The position numbers and the translations under genes are program-made. A stretch of 23,804 nt of DNA from an uncultured bacterium (GTDB taxonomy: Bacteria > Verrucomicrobiota > Verrucomicrobiia > Opitutales > Intestinicryptomonadaceae): contig CAJMOT010000023.1 in the NCBI GenBank assembly GCA_905214995.1, positions 1 to 23,804 on the forward strand. Direction: 5' to 3'. Positions 1 through 7,847 of the stretch are shown here, one piece after another (positions within the stretch are counted from its first letter, which is position 1; the number at the start of each line of letters is the position of its first letter). The notes under the pieces were generated by a model that had not been told where the DNA came from, made no database searches, and saw nothing but the letters and a program-made list of their open reading frames with translations.

Positions 1-1
1 C

Positions 2-859
2 CACTGCGTCAACCACTTTGACGAAAACGGCATAATGCTCGCCGCGCGCCGCGACATAGTGGAAAACGGCCTCGCGCCCGACGACGTGAAGAAGCTCGCC
101 GAAAAGCTCGCCGCCGAGCCCGCCGCGCCGAAGATTTCCGGCTCCGGCGACGTTCTCTATTACGTTGACGCCGACACCGCGGCGGTCGCTTCGGAAGCCA
201 AGGCCTTCGACAAAATCGCCAAGAAAGCCGGCGTGAAATACCGCGCGGGCAAGGGCGGCAACACGGGCAAGGCTCTCTGCGTTCTCGGCTACGCCGACGC
301 CGCCAAAAAGGCGGCAGCGGAATTCGCCGAGGCGGTCAACAAGTCGGGCGTCAAGACGGTTGTCGTCTCCAATCCCGCCGTCTACGACGCGCTTGTCAAC
401 GATTTCAAGGCATGGGGTGTAAAGCTCTCCGCCAAGGCCGTCCACGCAAGCGAATTCATAGCCTCCCTCAAGCTCAAATTCTCCAAGAAGCCGGGCAGGC
501 TCTGCTATCTTGAAAGCGACTTCCTCAAAAACTACAACGGCAATCTCAAATTCCCGAGAATGCTGCTCGGCCAGCTCAAAGCCGAGAGCGCGGAGGGCTT
601 TGCAACCGACCTCACTGCGGAGAAGACCCCCTTCATGTTCGGCACTAACAACGAGGAGTCGTACACCTGCGGCGAGGGCGCGGTCGTGTTCGCTCAGCTC
701 AGGCCCGAGATCGCCAAGAAAATGGCCAAGTACGTCGAGGCGCGCGCCGACAAGGACTGCCTGATAGCGGTCGCTTCCCCCTATACGAAGGCCCAGCTGG
801 GCAAGAATGCCAAGCTCAAGGTTTCCACCCTCACGGAGATCGCGGCGGACTGCCTGTAA
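2..859 (+). CDS. HdrD/GlcF-like CCG-domain (Fe-S) protein, 3' part, cluster cysteines largely lost
   Basis: This is the 3' part of a gene whose 5' end lies before the window; the frame is open from base 2 to the TAA at 857-859 (285 residues visible). The order of blocks matches the CCG (cysteine-rich, DUF224) region that follows the ferredoxin domain in heterodisulfide reductase HdrD, glycolate oxidase GlcF and similar subunits: an RRDIVENGLAP helix as found after the second 4Fe-4S motif, then VLYYVDADT, VVVSNPAVYDAL, CYLESDFLKNYNG, YTCGEGAVV and AVASPYTKAQL. In the family these positions normally read as cysteine motifs (VGC, SCPxCY, DPCxLGR, CCGAGGG, CPFCK). Here most of the cysteines are D, N, V, S or T, so binding of the usual catalytic cluster is doubtful. 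It lies 16 nt before the aldolase and probably shares its transcript. The family call rests on remembered motif layout, not a search. Confidence 0.6.
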   Translation, partial: HCVNHFDENGIMLAARRDIVENGLAPDDVKKLAEKLAAEPAAPKISGSGDVLYYVDADTAAVASEAKAFDKIAKKAGVKYRAGKGGNTGKALCVLGYADAAKKAAAEFAEAVNKSGVKTVVVSNPAVYDALVNDFKAWGVKLSAKAVHASEFIASLKLKFSKKPGRLCYLESDFLKNYNGNLKFPRMLLGQLKAESAEGFATDLTAEKTPFMFGTNNEESYTCGEGAVVFAQLRPEIAKKMAKYVEARADKDCLIAVASPYTKAQLGKNAKLKVSTLTEIAADCL

Positions 860-875
860 AAAAGGTTGAAAGAAA

Positions 876-1703
876 ATGCCTCTCGTAACCTTGAAGGAAA
901 TACTCCCCGAAGCGCGCCGCCAAAAGCGCGCGGTCGGGGCGTTCAACGTCGCCAACGTCGAGGCCGCAATGGGCGCAATCCGCGCGGCCGAGGGCGAAAA
1001 GCTCCCCGTTATCATCCAGATTTTCCAGAGGCTCTTCCTCACGGAAAAGGGCTCGGATCTGGCGGGCGCGGTTTTGCGCATGGCGCACAGGTGCGGCCAG
1101 CCGGTAGTCGTCCACCTCGACCACGGCGGGTCGCCCGAAATTGTGAGGAAGGCTCTCGCCGCCGGCGTATCGTCAGTCATGTTCGACGGCTCGACGCTCC
1201 CGTTTGAAAAGAACGCGGAGCTCACCAAGTACGCCGCCGACTACGCCCACACCCTCGGCGCGAGCTGCGAGGGCGAGATCGGGCACGTGGCGATGGGCGA
1301 CGAAAACGCCATCACCACCGTCGAGGAAGCCGTTGCCTTCCACAGGGCGACCGGCGTCGACGCGCTCGCCGTCTCGATAGGCACGGTTCACGGCTTCTAC
1401 AAGGCGGAGCCCAAGATCGAGGCGGAGCGCTGCGCCGAAATCGCCGAGGCCCTCCCGGGCGTTCCGCTCGTGCTGCACGGCGGCACGGGCACTCCGCCCG
1501 CGGATCTCCGGAAAGTCATCGAAAACGGAATATCCAAGATAAACATCGCGACCGAATTTATGGACACGTTCCTGAAATCGACGCGGAGGGAGCTTGACAA
1601 GCTCGGCGGCGGATTCGCGCCGATCGACAAGTTCATGGATCCCGTAATCGACGACTGCGCGGCGCACGCAGCGCGCCTTCTGAAATTCTTTGCGGGCAAA
1701 TAG
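876..1703 (+). CDS. fba: Class II fructose-bisphosphate (or tagatose-bisphosphate) aldolase
   Basis: The product is a 275-residue cytosolic zinc-dependent aldolase, which cleaves fructose-1,6-bisphosphate (or a related ketose bisphosphate) to dihydroxyacetone phosphate and glyceraldehyde-3-phosphate. The hallmarks are all present: HLDHGG at 80-85 with the catalytic Asp82 and zinc ligand His83, MFDGS at 102-106, CEGEIG at 131-136, SIGTVHG at 167-173 with zinc ligand His172, LHGGTG at 200-205 with zinc ligand His201, and KINIATE for phosphate binding at 221-227. Its length fits the short class II type (KbaY/GatY/FBA) rather than the longer E. coli FbaA type; the sequence alone does not settle fructose versus tagatose specificity. 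The start follows the upstream stop by 16 nt, with only a weak AAGG-like ribosome site. A terminator follows directly. Confidence 0.93.
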   Translation: MPLVTLKEILPEARRQKRAVGAFNVANVEAAMGAIRAAEGEKLPVIIQIFQRLFLTEKGSDLAGAVLRMAHRCGQPVVVHLDHGGSPEIVRKALAAGVSSVMFDGSTLPFEKNAELTKYAADYAHTLGASCEGEIGHVAMGDENAITTVEEAVAFHRATGVDALAVSIGTVHGFYKAEPKIEAERCAEIAEALPGVPLVLHGGTGTPPADLRKVIENGISKINIATEFMDTFLKSTRRELDKLGGGFAPIDKFMDPVIDDCAAHAARLLKFFAGK

Positions 1704-1708
1704 CCCGC

Positions 1709-1750
1709 CGAAGGGGGGCGCGCCCGACGCTTCGGCCCCCCCCCTTTTAT
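1709..1750 (+). terminator. Rho-independent terminator after the aldolase gene
   Basis: A G-rich run (GAAGGGGGGCG) faces a complementary CGCTTCGGCCCCCC run, followed by CTTTTATT. It starts 6 nt after the aldolase stop, separating the aldolase from the MFS gene. Confidence 0.65.
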
Positions 1751-1806
1751 TCCCGCCCCGCGCGGCGAAAGCCGGCGATTACGACAAAACGCAAGATTTT
1801 TACGCC

Positions 1807-3084
1807 ATGAAATTGAGAAGACTTGAAAGCCACGAGGAAATGTACAAATGGATGCTGCTGGCGCTGCTGTGGGTCGCATACTTCATTCACCAGGGGTCGA
1901 GACAGATATACCCGTCGATTTTGCCGCAGATAAAGGATTATTTCGGCGAGGGCAGCTCGGCAAAAATGGGCGCGGTGATGACGGCCTTCGCGTTCACTTA
2001 CGGCATAACGGTGTTGTTCGCCGGGCTCGCCAGCGACTTTCTGCGCAGAAAGTGGATGATAGTGTTCGGGGTTCTCACTTTTTGCACGGGCATATTCCTC
2101 TCGGGGTTTGTGGCGAGCATCGGGCTGATGATTTTCACCTACGGCGTGCTGAACGGCTTGGGGCAGGGGTGCTACTATCCTCCGGCGTCGTCGCTTTTGG
2201 GGCAGCACTTTGAAAAGAACCGTTCCACGGCATTTTCGATTTTGCAGACGGCGCAGTATCTGGGCATAATAGTGTGCAGCCTGTTCGCGGGCTATATCGG
2301 GAACATTCCGAGCGTCGGAGGCTATGAGGGCTGGCGGCTCGCGTTCTTCTCCGTCGGCGGCGCCGGCATAATCTGGGCGCTGGTTCTCGCGTTTCTGATG
2401 CGACATTCGCGCGAGCTCATGGCGAAGAAGTCGCCCGCAGGCGACGACGCGGCAACCCTCAAAGACGCGCTGCTTGTGATGGTCCGCAAGCCGTCCGCCA
2501 TAATACTCGGGCTCGTGTTCGGAATGAACGTGTGCATAGACATCGGATACAAGACGTGGATGCCCGACTTTCTCCAAAAAGTCCACGGATTGGAGCCCGC
2601 CGCCGCCGCATTCAACGCCGTGATATGGTCGTACATAGGGGCGTTTATCGGAATAATGATAGGCTGCCGCATAACCGACAGGCTCGCCGCGCGCGGCAGA
2701 AAAGTCATACGCTTCGAGACTACCTCCGTCGGTTTCCTTATGACGGCGCCGTTTGCGGTTCTCATGGCGTTTCTCGGAAGCGACATTCTCTGTTATGTCT
2801 CGCTTTTCTTCTTCGGATTTTCGAGGGGCGTATACGATTCAAGCCTCTTTGCCTCCCTCTTCGACGTCGTCCAGCCAAAGTACAGGGCGACCGGCATGGG
2901 GATAATGCTATGCTTCGGCTTCATAATCGGCTCCGTCTCGCCCACGGTTTTGGGATGGATTCGCGACATGCTCAGCCCCCAGTACGCCATAGCGAGCCTC
3001 GCGGTTTGCTGCCTTTCCGCCGTCGCGCTGCTAATGGTGGCAAAATTCTTCTTCTTTGACAAAGATTACGAGGAGTCAGCGTAG
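1807..3084 (+). CDS. MFS transporter, organophosphate/GlpT-like (OPA) type
   Basis: This 425-residue polytopic inner-membrane protein has about twelve hydrophobic segments. Features of the major facilitator superfamily include the RQIYPSILPQIKDYF segment after helix 1, the ASDFLRRKWMI loop after helix 2 (MFS motif A equivalent) and GLGQGCYYPPASSLLGQHF in helices 4-5. The combination resembles the OPA branch (glycerol-3-phosphate, hexose-phosphate or phosphoglycerate antiporters), so a phosphorylated or organic-anion substrate is plausible but unproven. The start at 1807 was chosen because the first helix follows about 15 residues later. An in-frame ATG at 1690 would lie inside the aldolase gene and add a low-complexity leader across the terminator. 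No clear Shine-Dalgarno site is visible. Placement after an aldolase suggests carbohydrate or sugar-phosphate use. Confidence 0.85.
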   Translation: MKLRRLESHEEMYKWMLLALLWVAYFIHQGSRQIYPSILPQIKDYFGEGSSAKMGAVMTAFAFTYGITVLFAGLASDFLRRKWMIVFGVLTFCTGIFLSGFVASIGLMIFTYGVLNGLGQGCYYPPASSLLGQHFEKNRSTAFSILQTAQYLGIIVCSLFAGYIGNIPSVGGYEGWRLAFFSVGGAGIIWALVLAFLMRHSRELMAKKSPAGDDAATLKDALLVMVRKPSAIILGLVFGMNVCIDIGYKTWMPDFLQKVHGLEPAAAAFNAVIWSYIGAFIGIMIGCRITDRLAARGRKVIRFETTSVGFLMTAPFAVLMAFLGSDILCYVSLFFFGFSRGVYDSSLFASLFDVVQPKYRATGMGIMLCFGFIIGSVSPTVLGWIRDMLSPQYAIASLAVCCLSAVALLMVAKFFFFDKDYEESA

Positions 3085-3114
3085 CTTGGCGGACATTTGG
3101 CGGTATTGCGCCTC

Positions 3115-3166
3115 TAAAAAAGCCAAACCCTTGCGCGCGCCATGAGCGGGGGGTTTGGCTTTTTGC
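3115..3166. terminator. Bidirectional rho-independent terminator
   Basis: AAAAAGCCAAACCC at 3116-3129 pairs exactly with GGGTTTGGCTTTTT at 3151-3164. Both strands then have a T-run after the stem, so it can stop the MFS transcript and any read-through from the opposite strand. Confidence 0.85.
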
Positions 3167-3298
3167 TTTTGCCGCTCCGCGCCCAAACGCTTTCGAATCG
3201 CGGACGCGGGGTTGTCGCGGCGGGATCTAATGCCCGTTTGTCGGCTTAGCTTTCATTGCCGAATTTTTTTGCCGAACCGGTGGATAGTTCCCATTTGG

Positions 3299-3347
3299 GC
3301 GCAAATAAACCCGCCCGTCTTGCGCGGGACGGGATTATTGTTTGCGC
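3299..3347 (-). terminator. Terminator after the DUF1080-PHP gene
   Basis: On the - strand the stem CCCGTC/GACGGG with an 8-nt loop is nested in GCGCAAA/TTTGCGC, with a GGGTTTATTT stretch after the inner stem. It lies about 45 nt past the stop of the - strand gene. Confidence 0.5.
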
Positions 3348-3392
3348 GGCGGAAAATATTTGGAATTTTCGATTGCGCGGCGTTGGCCGCTT

Positions 3393-4769
3393 TTACCGGC
3401 GCAGGGTGGGGTTGTACATGTCTTCCGGCGCAAGGTTGCATTCGCGCTTCATTTTCAGGCAGTATTCCAGCTTTCCGAAATTTGAGTCGCCGTTGTTGCT
3501 GCCGAACGTGAATTTTATTCCGCGCGCTTTCGCCGCCTTTATGAATTCGGCGTCCGGAATTTCGTATTTCGCGCTGATTTCGAGAGCCATTCCGCCCTGC
3601 GCGAGCGCGTCGAGAACCTTTTGGCGGCGCTCTTTGGTCCAGAGCTTAGCATAGTCGGCGGCGAGGGCGTCGGGCAGGTATGTGGCGTTCGCGTAAATAT
3701 CGGCGGGCTCGCCGAGCGCCCCGCATATCTTTTCGACTATCATATCCATGTAGGCCTGGCGGTCTTTTATTTTCACCTCTTCCGGCACCCAGAGGTGGAC
3801 GCGGCTGCCGTCGCGGTCCTCAAAAGTCATTCCGTCGGTGAACACGTATGCGAACTTTTCGCGCGCGGGCTTTGTTATCAAGTTCATCCATTCGCGACCC
3901 TCCGCCTGCATAGCGAGAATGTAGGGTTCGGACTTGTTCCTTTCGATGAACTCGATTGCGAGGGAGTCCTTGTTCACCGGAAAGTCCTTGCCGCAGTTTA
4001 CCGCGACGATGTAGTTTATTCCGTATTTGCGCGACTGCTTTTGCGCTTTCCGCGCGTCGAGGTCGCCCTTTAAATGCACGTGGTAGTCCACGGCGGGAAA
4101 GTCGGACTGGTGCAGGCCCATGATGCCGTCGGCGCTCTCGGGCTCCGCCTCCGCGCGCACAGCGGAGGGCTTGAGCCTTATGACTTTGAAATCCTTTATT
4201 TCGATACCCTCGCCGGAGGCGCATTTTACGCCTATTGCGCCCTCGCCGAGCCGCATGTCGCTGTTTTCGGGGGTTCTGTACGGCTCTTCCGGCTCGGCGT
4301 ATTCGACGAGCTGCTTGCCGTTCACGAAAATTTCGACGAGGTTCCCCGAGACTTTCGCCCTGATTTCCGCCCATTCGCCGTCGTTTGCCATGCGCTTTAC
4401 GATATTTCTCACCCCGAGAAGGCTTCCGGTCTTGCGCCACCACGCCTTGGAATCGCGCGAATTGTCGATGGCGATTTTGTAGCCCTTTGAGAATTCGGCG
4501 TCGGAGTGGAACGCGGCAAAGCCCGTCGAGCCGTTTAGCGTGCGGACTTTGAAGGACATCTCGAAGTCTTTGAACGCCCCCGCGTTCAGCTCGGGCTTCA
4601 GAACCGCGCTTGCGCCCTTTGAGAGGAGCAGGGCGCCGCCGGGAGCAGTGACGACTTTTCCGCTTATGGTCCAGTTGCCGCTTTTTTCCGCCGCGGCGAA
4701 GGCGGCCGCGCCAAACGAGAGCGACATCGCCGCCAATATTCCAAAAATGCCTTTCGCGAGATTTTTCAT
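3393..4769 (-). CDS. Secreted two-domain protein: DUF1080 (3-keto-disaccharide hydrolase-like) fold plus PHP-like domain
   Basis: A 458-residue exported protein. Residues 1-27 are a signal peptide ending in an Ala-rich AAAFAAA. Residues about 30-200 form a jelly-roll domain like DUF1080/LamG (NWTISGKVV, GFAAFHSD, GEWAEIRAKVSG, VEIFVNGK, IEIKDFKVIRL), a family found on secreted proteins and 3-keto-disaccharide hydrolases of Verrucomicrobiota and Planctomycetota. Residues about 225-458 look like a PHP/amidohydrolase metal-dependent domain: DYHVHLKG with His230 and His232, MQAEG with Glu290, LEISAKYEIP with Glu397, and a terminal GSNNGDS where PHP proteins usually have SDxH. A hydrolase role on an exported glycan or phosphoester is possible; the substrate is not inferable. 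The start was chosen at the signal peptide; the open frame extends upstream to 5174 but that part is antisense-like and overlaps the next gene. It follows 4832-5377 by 62 nt. Confidence 0.65.
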   Translation of the reverse strand: MKNLAKGIFGILAAMSLSFGAAAFAAAEKSGNWTISGKVVTAPGGALLLSKGASAVLKPELNAGAFKDFEMSFKVRTLNGSTGFAAFHSDAEFSKGYKIAIDNSRDSKAWWRKTGSLLGVRNIVKRMANDGEWAEIRAKVSGNLVEIFVNGKQLVEYAEPEEPYRTPENSDMRLGEGAIGVKCASGEGIEIKDFKVIRLKPSAVRAEAEPESADGIMGLHQSDFPAVDYHVHLKGDLDARKAQKQSRKYGINYIVAVNCGKDFPVNKDSLAIEFIERNKSEPYILAMQAEGREWMNLITKPAREKFAYVFTDGMTFEDRDGSRVHLWVPEEVKIKDRQAYMDMIVEKICGALGEPADIYANATYLPDALAADYAKLWTKERRQKVLDALAQGGMALEISAKYEIPDAEFIKAAKARGIKFTFGSNNGDSNFGKLEYCLKMKRECNLAPEDMYNPTLRR

Positions 4770-4790
4770 GCGCAAAATCAAAAAGATAGT

Positions 4791-4805
4791 TTGCGAAAAT
4801 CGCAA
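4791..4805 (-). other. Short perfect inverted repeat between two operon genes
   Basis: TTGCGA and TCGCAA flank a 3-nt loop, followed on the - strand by ACTATCTTTTT. It may be a weak internal terminator or an mRNA processing hairpin between the small exported protein and the DUF1080 gene. Confidence 0.3.
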
Positions 4806-4831
4806 GACTATTCGCGGGCGCGGGGCGGGCG

Positions 4832-5377
4832 TCAGAATTTTATCGCAAACTTTCCCCTCTCCGACGAAAACTTCAGCATCCTGCCGGAAAGCGAGACGGT
4901 CGCGGGGCTTCCGAGGCGCATTTCGCCCTTGTCGGTCGAGATTTTCACGTCTCCGGAGAGTATGAGGGTGAGGTCTTTTTTGAGCAGAGCATGGCCGGCG
5001 CTCACCGTCATTTTGTTTCTCTTGCCGTAGAGGGTGAGCGAAAAATTTTCGGCGGCTATGAAAAAGAGCGGAGGTGTTTTGAGTTTTTGAAGTTCCGCGT
5101 CGCCGAGGTTTCGGCAGTACACGTCCACCGCGAGCGAGCGTATGAGCAGCGTCTGCGGAATGGGTATGCCCCATTTTTTCACGCGGCTTTCAAAATTCAT
5201 CGACTTTAAGCGTATCCGCGCCACCGCGTCCCCCGAGGCGGAGCGGCAGATCGTGTCGAGATTTTTATAGCTTTCGGGGTTTGCGAGGGCGGAGCAGTCG
5301 ATGCCCGCGCCCGCGGGCGAAACCGCAGAGGCCGCGAACGCCAGGCAGAGAAAAAGCTTTTTCAGTTTCCGCCGCAT
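4832..5377 (-). CDS. Small exported protein of unknown function, faintly LptA/LptC-like
   Basis: A 181-residue protein with a clear signal peptide (MRRKLKKLFLCLAFAASA at the N terminus, cleavage near residue 24). I do not recognise the family. The C-terminal half is rich in alternating polar and hydrophobic strands (VSAGHALLKKDLTLILSGDV, then a polar turn, MRLGSPATVSLSGRMLKFSS), a rhythm seen in the beta-jellyroll proteins LptA/LptC of lipopolysaccharide transport, but there is no decisive motif. It starts 6 nt after the tex stop codon, which shows co-transcription with tex. The start is fixed by the signal peptide and the tight junction. Periplasmic location is inferred. Confidence 0.6.
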   Translation of the reverse strand: MRRKLKKLFLCLAFAASAVSPAGAGIDCSALANPESYKNLDTICRSASGDAVARIRLKSMNFESRVKKWGIPIPQTLLIRSLAVDVYCRNLGDAELQKLKTPPLFFIAAENFSLTLYGKRNKMTVSAGHALLKKDLTLILSGDVKISTDKGEMRLGSPATVSLSGRMLKFSSERGKFAIKF

Positions 5378-5383
5378 CGCAGG

Positions 5384-7669
5384 TCACTTGCCAAGTTTTG
5401 AAAATGCGTCGCCGAAGGAGTTGAATCCGGCGTCCCCGTTCCCGCCGAACCTTCCGCGCCCCCCGCCGAAGCCGCCTTTCGCCCGAACCCGCCCGCCGGA
5501 GCCCGCGGTTTCCCCCGCGCCGCGGGCGCGCTTTGCGGGGTTGGATTTAAGCGACAGCGATATCCTATTGCGCGCCTTGTCCACCTCCAAAACGTATGCG
5601 CTCACCTTCTGCCCGGGGCGGACGGCCTCTTTCGGGTCTTTGACGAAGAAGTCTGCGAGCTCGCTTATGTGGGCGAGCCCGTCCTGGTGCACGCCTATGT
5701 CTATGAAAGCCCCGAACGCCGTGACGTTCGTCACTATCCCTGGCAGCCTCATGCCCTCGCGGAGGTCGTCGATTGAACGGGCTTCGTCGGAGAATTTGAA
5801 CGCCTCGAATTTTTCGCGCGGGTCGCGGCCCGGCTTGCCGAGCTCCCGCATGATGTCTTTTAGGGTCGGCAGTCCGATGTCTTCGCCGACGTAGTTTTCG
5901 AGCCTTATTTTCGAGCGCGCGGAGGCGTCGCGCATCAGCGACTTCACGTCCTCGCCCATGTCGGAGGCCATGCGCTCGACGAGCGCATACCGCTCGGGGT
6001 GCACGGCGGAGGCGTCGAGAGGGTTTTCGGCGCCGCGGATTCGCAGGAAGCCCGCCGCCTGCTCGAAGCCCTTTGCCCCGAGCCCGCGCACGTTCATGAG
6101 CTCTTTGCGCGACTTGAACGGCCCGTGCTCGTTGCGGTGCGCGACGATGTTCGCGGCGGTCGCGGCGTTGAGCCCCGAAACGTATGAGAGCAGCTGTTTG
6201 CTCGCGGTGTTGACCTCCACGCCGACGCTGTTGACGCAGCTTACCACCACGTCGTCGAGCGACCTTTTAAGCTGCGTTTGGTTGACGTCGTGCTGGTACT
6301 GGCCCACGCCTATCGACTGGGGGTCTATTTTCACGAGCTCCGCCAGCGGGTCCATGAGCCTGCGGCCTATCGAGACCGCCCCGCGCACGGTGATGTCCTT
6401 GTCGGGGAATTCCTCACGGGCAACTTCGCTTGCGGAGTATATCGACGCTCCGCTCTCGTTCACCATCACTATCGGCAGGCTCGCGGGCAGACCGAGAGAC
6501 CTCGCGAAAGCCTCGGTTTCGCGCCCCGCCGTGCCGTTGCCGATTGCGATTGCCTCGATTTCAAAGCGCGCGCAGAGGCCGAGAATTTTGTCGGCGGCCT
6601 CCTTTTTGCGCATCGCCGACTGCTCGGGGTAGATTACGTCGTTGAATAGCAAATCTCCCTGCCTGTTGAGGCAGACGACCTTGCAGCCCGTCCTGAACCC
6701 GGGGTCGATGGCGAGCACGTTTTTCTGCCCGAGCGGGGAGGCCATCAGAAGCTCTTTCAGATTCGACGCGAACACGGAAATCGCCTCGGCGTCGGCGCGC
6801 TTTTTCAGCTCAAGGCGCATGTGCGTTTCCGAGGCCGGCGCGAGCAGCCTTTTGTACGAGTCCTCCACCGCGAGCTTCACTTGCTCCGCGCATTCGCCCG
6901 CGCCTTTTGCGTACATTTTTTTGAGAATTTCCACGGCGGGAGCCTCGTCGGGGACTACGCGCATTATTAAAAATCCCTCCGCCTCGCCTCGGCGGACGGC
7001 GAGTATCCTGTGCGACGGCGCGGTTTTTGCGGGCTCTTTCCAGTCGAAGTAGTCGCGGTATTTCGCGGCTTCCTCCTCCTTGCCCGGCATAACCTTTGAG
7101 GACATGACGGCCTCCCTTTCAAAGTAGCCGCGCATTGCTTGGCGGGCTTCGGCGGAGTCGCTCACGGCTTCGGCGATGATGTCGCGCGCTCCCGCGAGCG
7201 CCGCCGCGACGTCCGGAACCTCCTTCTCTGTTGAGACGAATTCCGCGGCTTTTGCGGAACACTCCGAAGACTGGTTGTTGAAAATGAAGTCGGCGAGCGG
7301 CTCCAGGCCCCTTTCACGAGCGGCGGTCGCGCGGGTTCTGCGCTTTGGCTTGAAGGGCTGGTATATGTCTTCGAGCTTAGCGAGCGTTTCGGCGGCCGCG
7401 ATTGCGGCGGAGAGCTCGTCGGTGAGAAGGTTGCGCTCGGCGAGGGACTTTTTTATCGCCTCCCGCCTGTCGTCGAGGGCTTTTAGGCGTTCGAGCCCGT
7501 CGCGGATTGCGGCTATCGCAACTTCGTCGAGGGAGCCCGTGGCCTCTTTTCTGTATCGCGCGATGAACGGGACTGTCGCCCCGTCTCCGAGGAGTTTGGC
7601 TGTCGCGGCCACCTGCATTACGGGCACGGAAAGCTCTTTTGCGATTAAAATCAAATGGTTTTCGTTCAT
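5384..7669 (-). CDS. tex: Tex family S1 RNA-binding transcription accessory protein
   Basis: A 761-residue cytosolic nucleic-acid-binding protein, the usual Tex length. Domain order is typical: the N-terminal helical region (about 1-190, with VPFIARYRKEATG at 33-45), a YqgF/RNase H-like core (VLAIDPGFRTGCKVV at 318-332, then IAIGNGTAGRETE), the helix-hairpin-helix segment (about 495-545, LMNVRGLGAKGFEQAAGFLRI area) and an S1 domain (about 638-708, PGIVTNVTAFGAFIDIGVHQ). A Gly/Arg-rich tail (about 712-745) ends the protein. Tex binds RNA and affects transcription; its precise role varies between bacteria. The start at 7669 was chosen because MNENHLILIAKEL aligns with Tex starts; an upstream in-frame ATG at 7795 would add 42 atypical residues. 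It is the first gene of a three-gene - strand operon. Confidence 0.95.
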   Translation of the reverse strand: MNENHLILIAKELSVPVMQVAATAKLLGDGATVPFIARYRKEATGSLDEVAIAAIRDGLERLKALDDRREAIKKSLAERNLLTDELSAAIAAAETLAKLEDIYQPFKPKRRTRATAARERGLEPLADFIFNNQSSECSAKAAEFVSTEKEVPDVAAALAGARDIIAEAVSDSAEARQAMRGYFEREAVMSSKVMPGKEEEAAKYRDYFDWKEPAKTAPSHRILAVRRGEAEGFLIMRVVPDEAPAVEILKKMYAKGAGECAEQVKLAVEDSYKRLLAPASETHMRLELKKRADAEAISVFASNLKELLMASPLGQKNVLAIDPGFRTGCKVVCLNRQGDLLFNDVIYPEQSAMRKKEAADKILGLCARFEIEAIAIGNGTAGRETEAFARSLGLPASLPIVMVNESGASIYSASEVAREEFPDKDITVRGAVSIGRRLMDPLAELVKIDPQSIGVGQYQHDVNQTQLKRSLDDVVVSCVNSVGVEVNTASKQLLSYVSGLNAATAANIVAHRNEHGPFKSRKELMNVRGLGAKGFEQAAGFLRIRGAENPLDASAVHPERYALVERMASDMGEDVKSLMRDASARSKIRLENYVGEDIGLPTLKDIMRELGKPGRDPREKFEAFKFSDEARSIDDLREGMRLPGIVTNVTAFGAFIDIGVHQDGLAHISELADFFVKDPKEAVRPGQKVSAYVLEVDKARNRISLSLKSNPAKRARGAGETAGSGGRVRAKGGFGGGRGRFGGNGDAGFNSFGDAFSKLGK

Positions 7670-7683
7670 AAAAAATTTTCGAG

Positions 7684-7712
7684 ATAATGCTCCAAACGCA
7701 AGGTTTTGTAAA
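7684..7712 (-). promoter_or_regulatory. Putative tex promoter
   Basis: On the - strand TTTACA (7712-7707), 17 nt, then CATTAT (7689-7684). The predicted transcript start is only about 8 nt before the tex ATG at 7669, and no Shine-Dalgarno site is present, so the mRNA could be almost leaderless. Confidence 0.35.
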
Positions 7713-7792
7713 GATTTGTCGCCGGAAATTTTCGCGCCTGCCGGCGCGGTTTGAAGGCGGGCGCCAAACCGCGCCCGGCTTTGGGCGTTGGA

Positions 7793-7826
7793 CATAAAAA
7801 AAGCGGAGCTTTCACGCTCCGCCCCT
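7793..7826 (-). terminator. Terminator after the first PEP-CTERM gene
   Basis: GCGGAGC and GCTCCGC (7803-7809 and 7816-7822) form a perfect 7-bp stem with a 6-nt loop, followed on the - strand by seven T residues. It isolates the PEP-CTERM gene from tex. Confidence 0.85.
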
Positions 7827-7847
7827 TGCGAAAATCTTGCCTGGCCC

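Noticed and set aside
1747..2586. A 279-codon - strand open frame opposite the MFS gene
   Set aside because: Arg/His-rich antisense composition with no domain; the + strand frame is a clear MFS protein.
4770..5174. N-terminal extension of the DUF1080-PHP gene
   Set aside because: It precedes a clean signal peptide and overlaps the small exported gene; composition is shadow-like.
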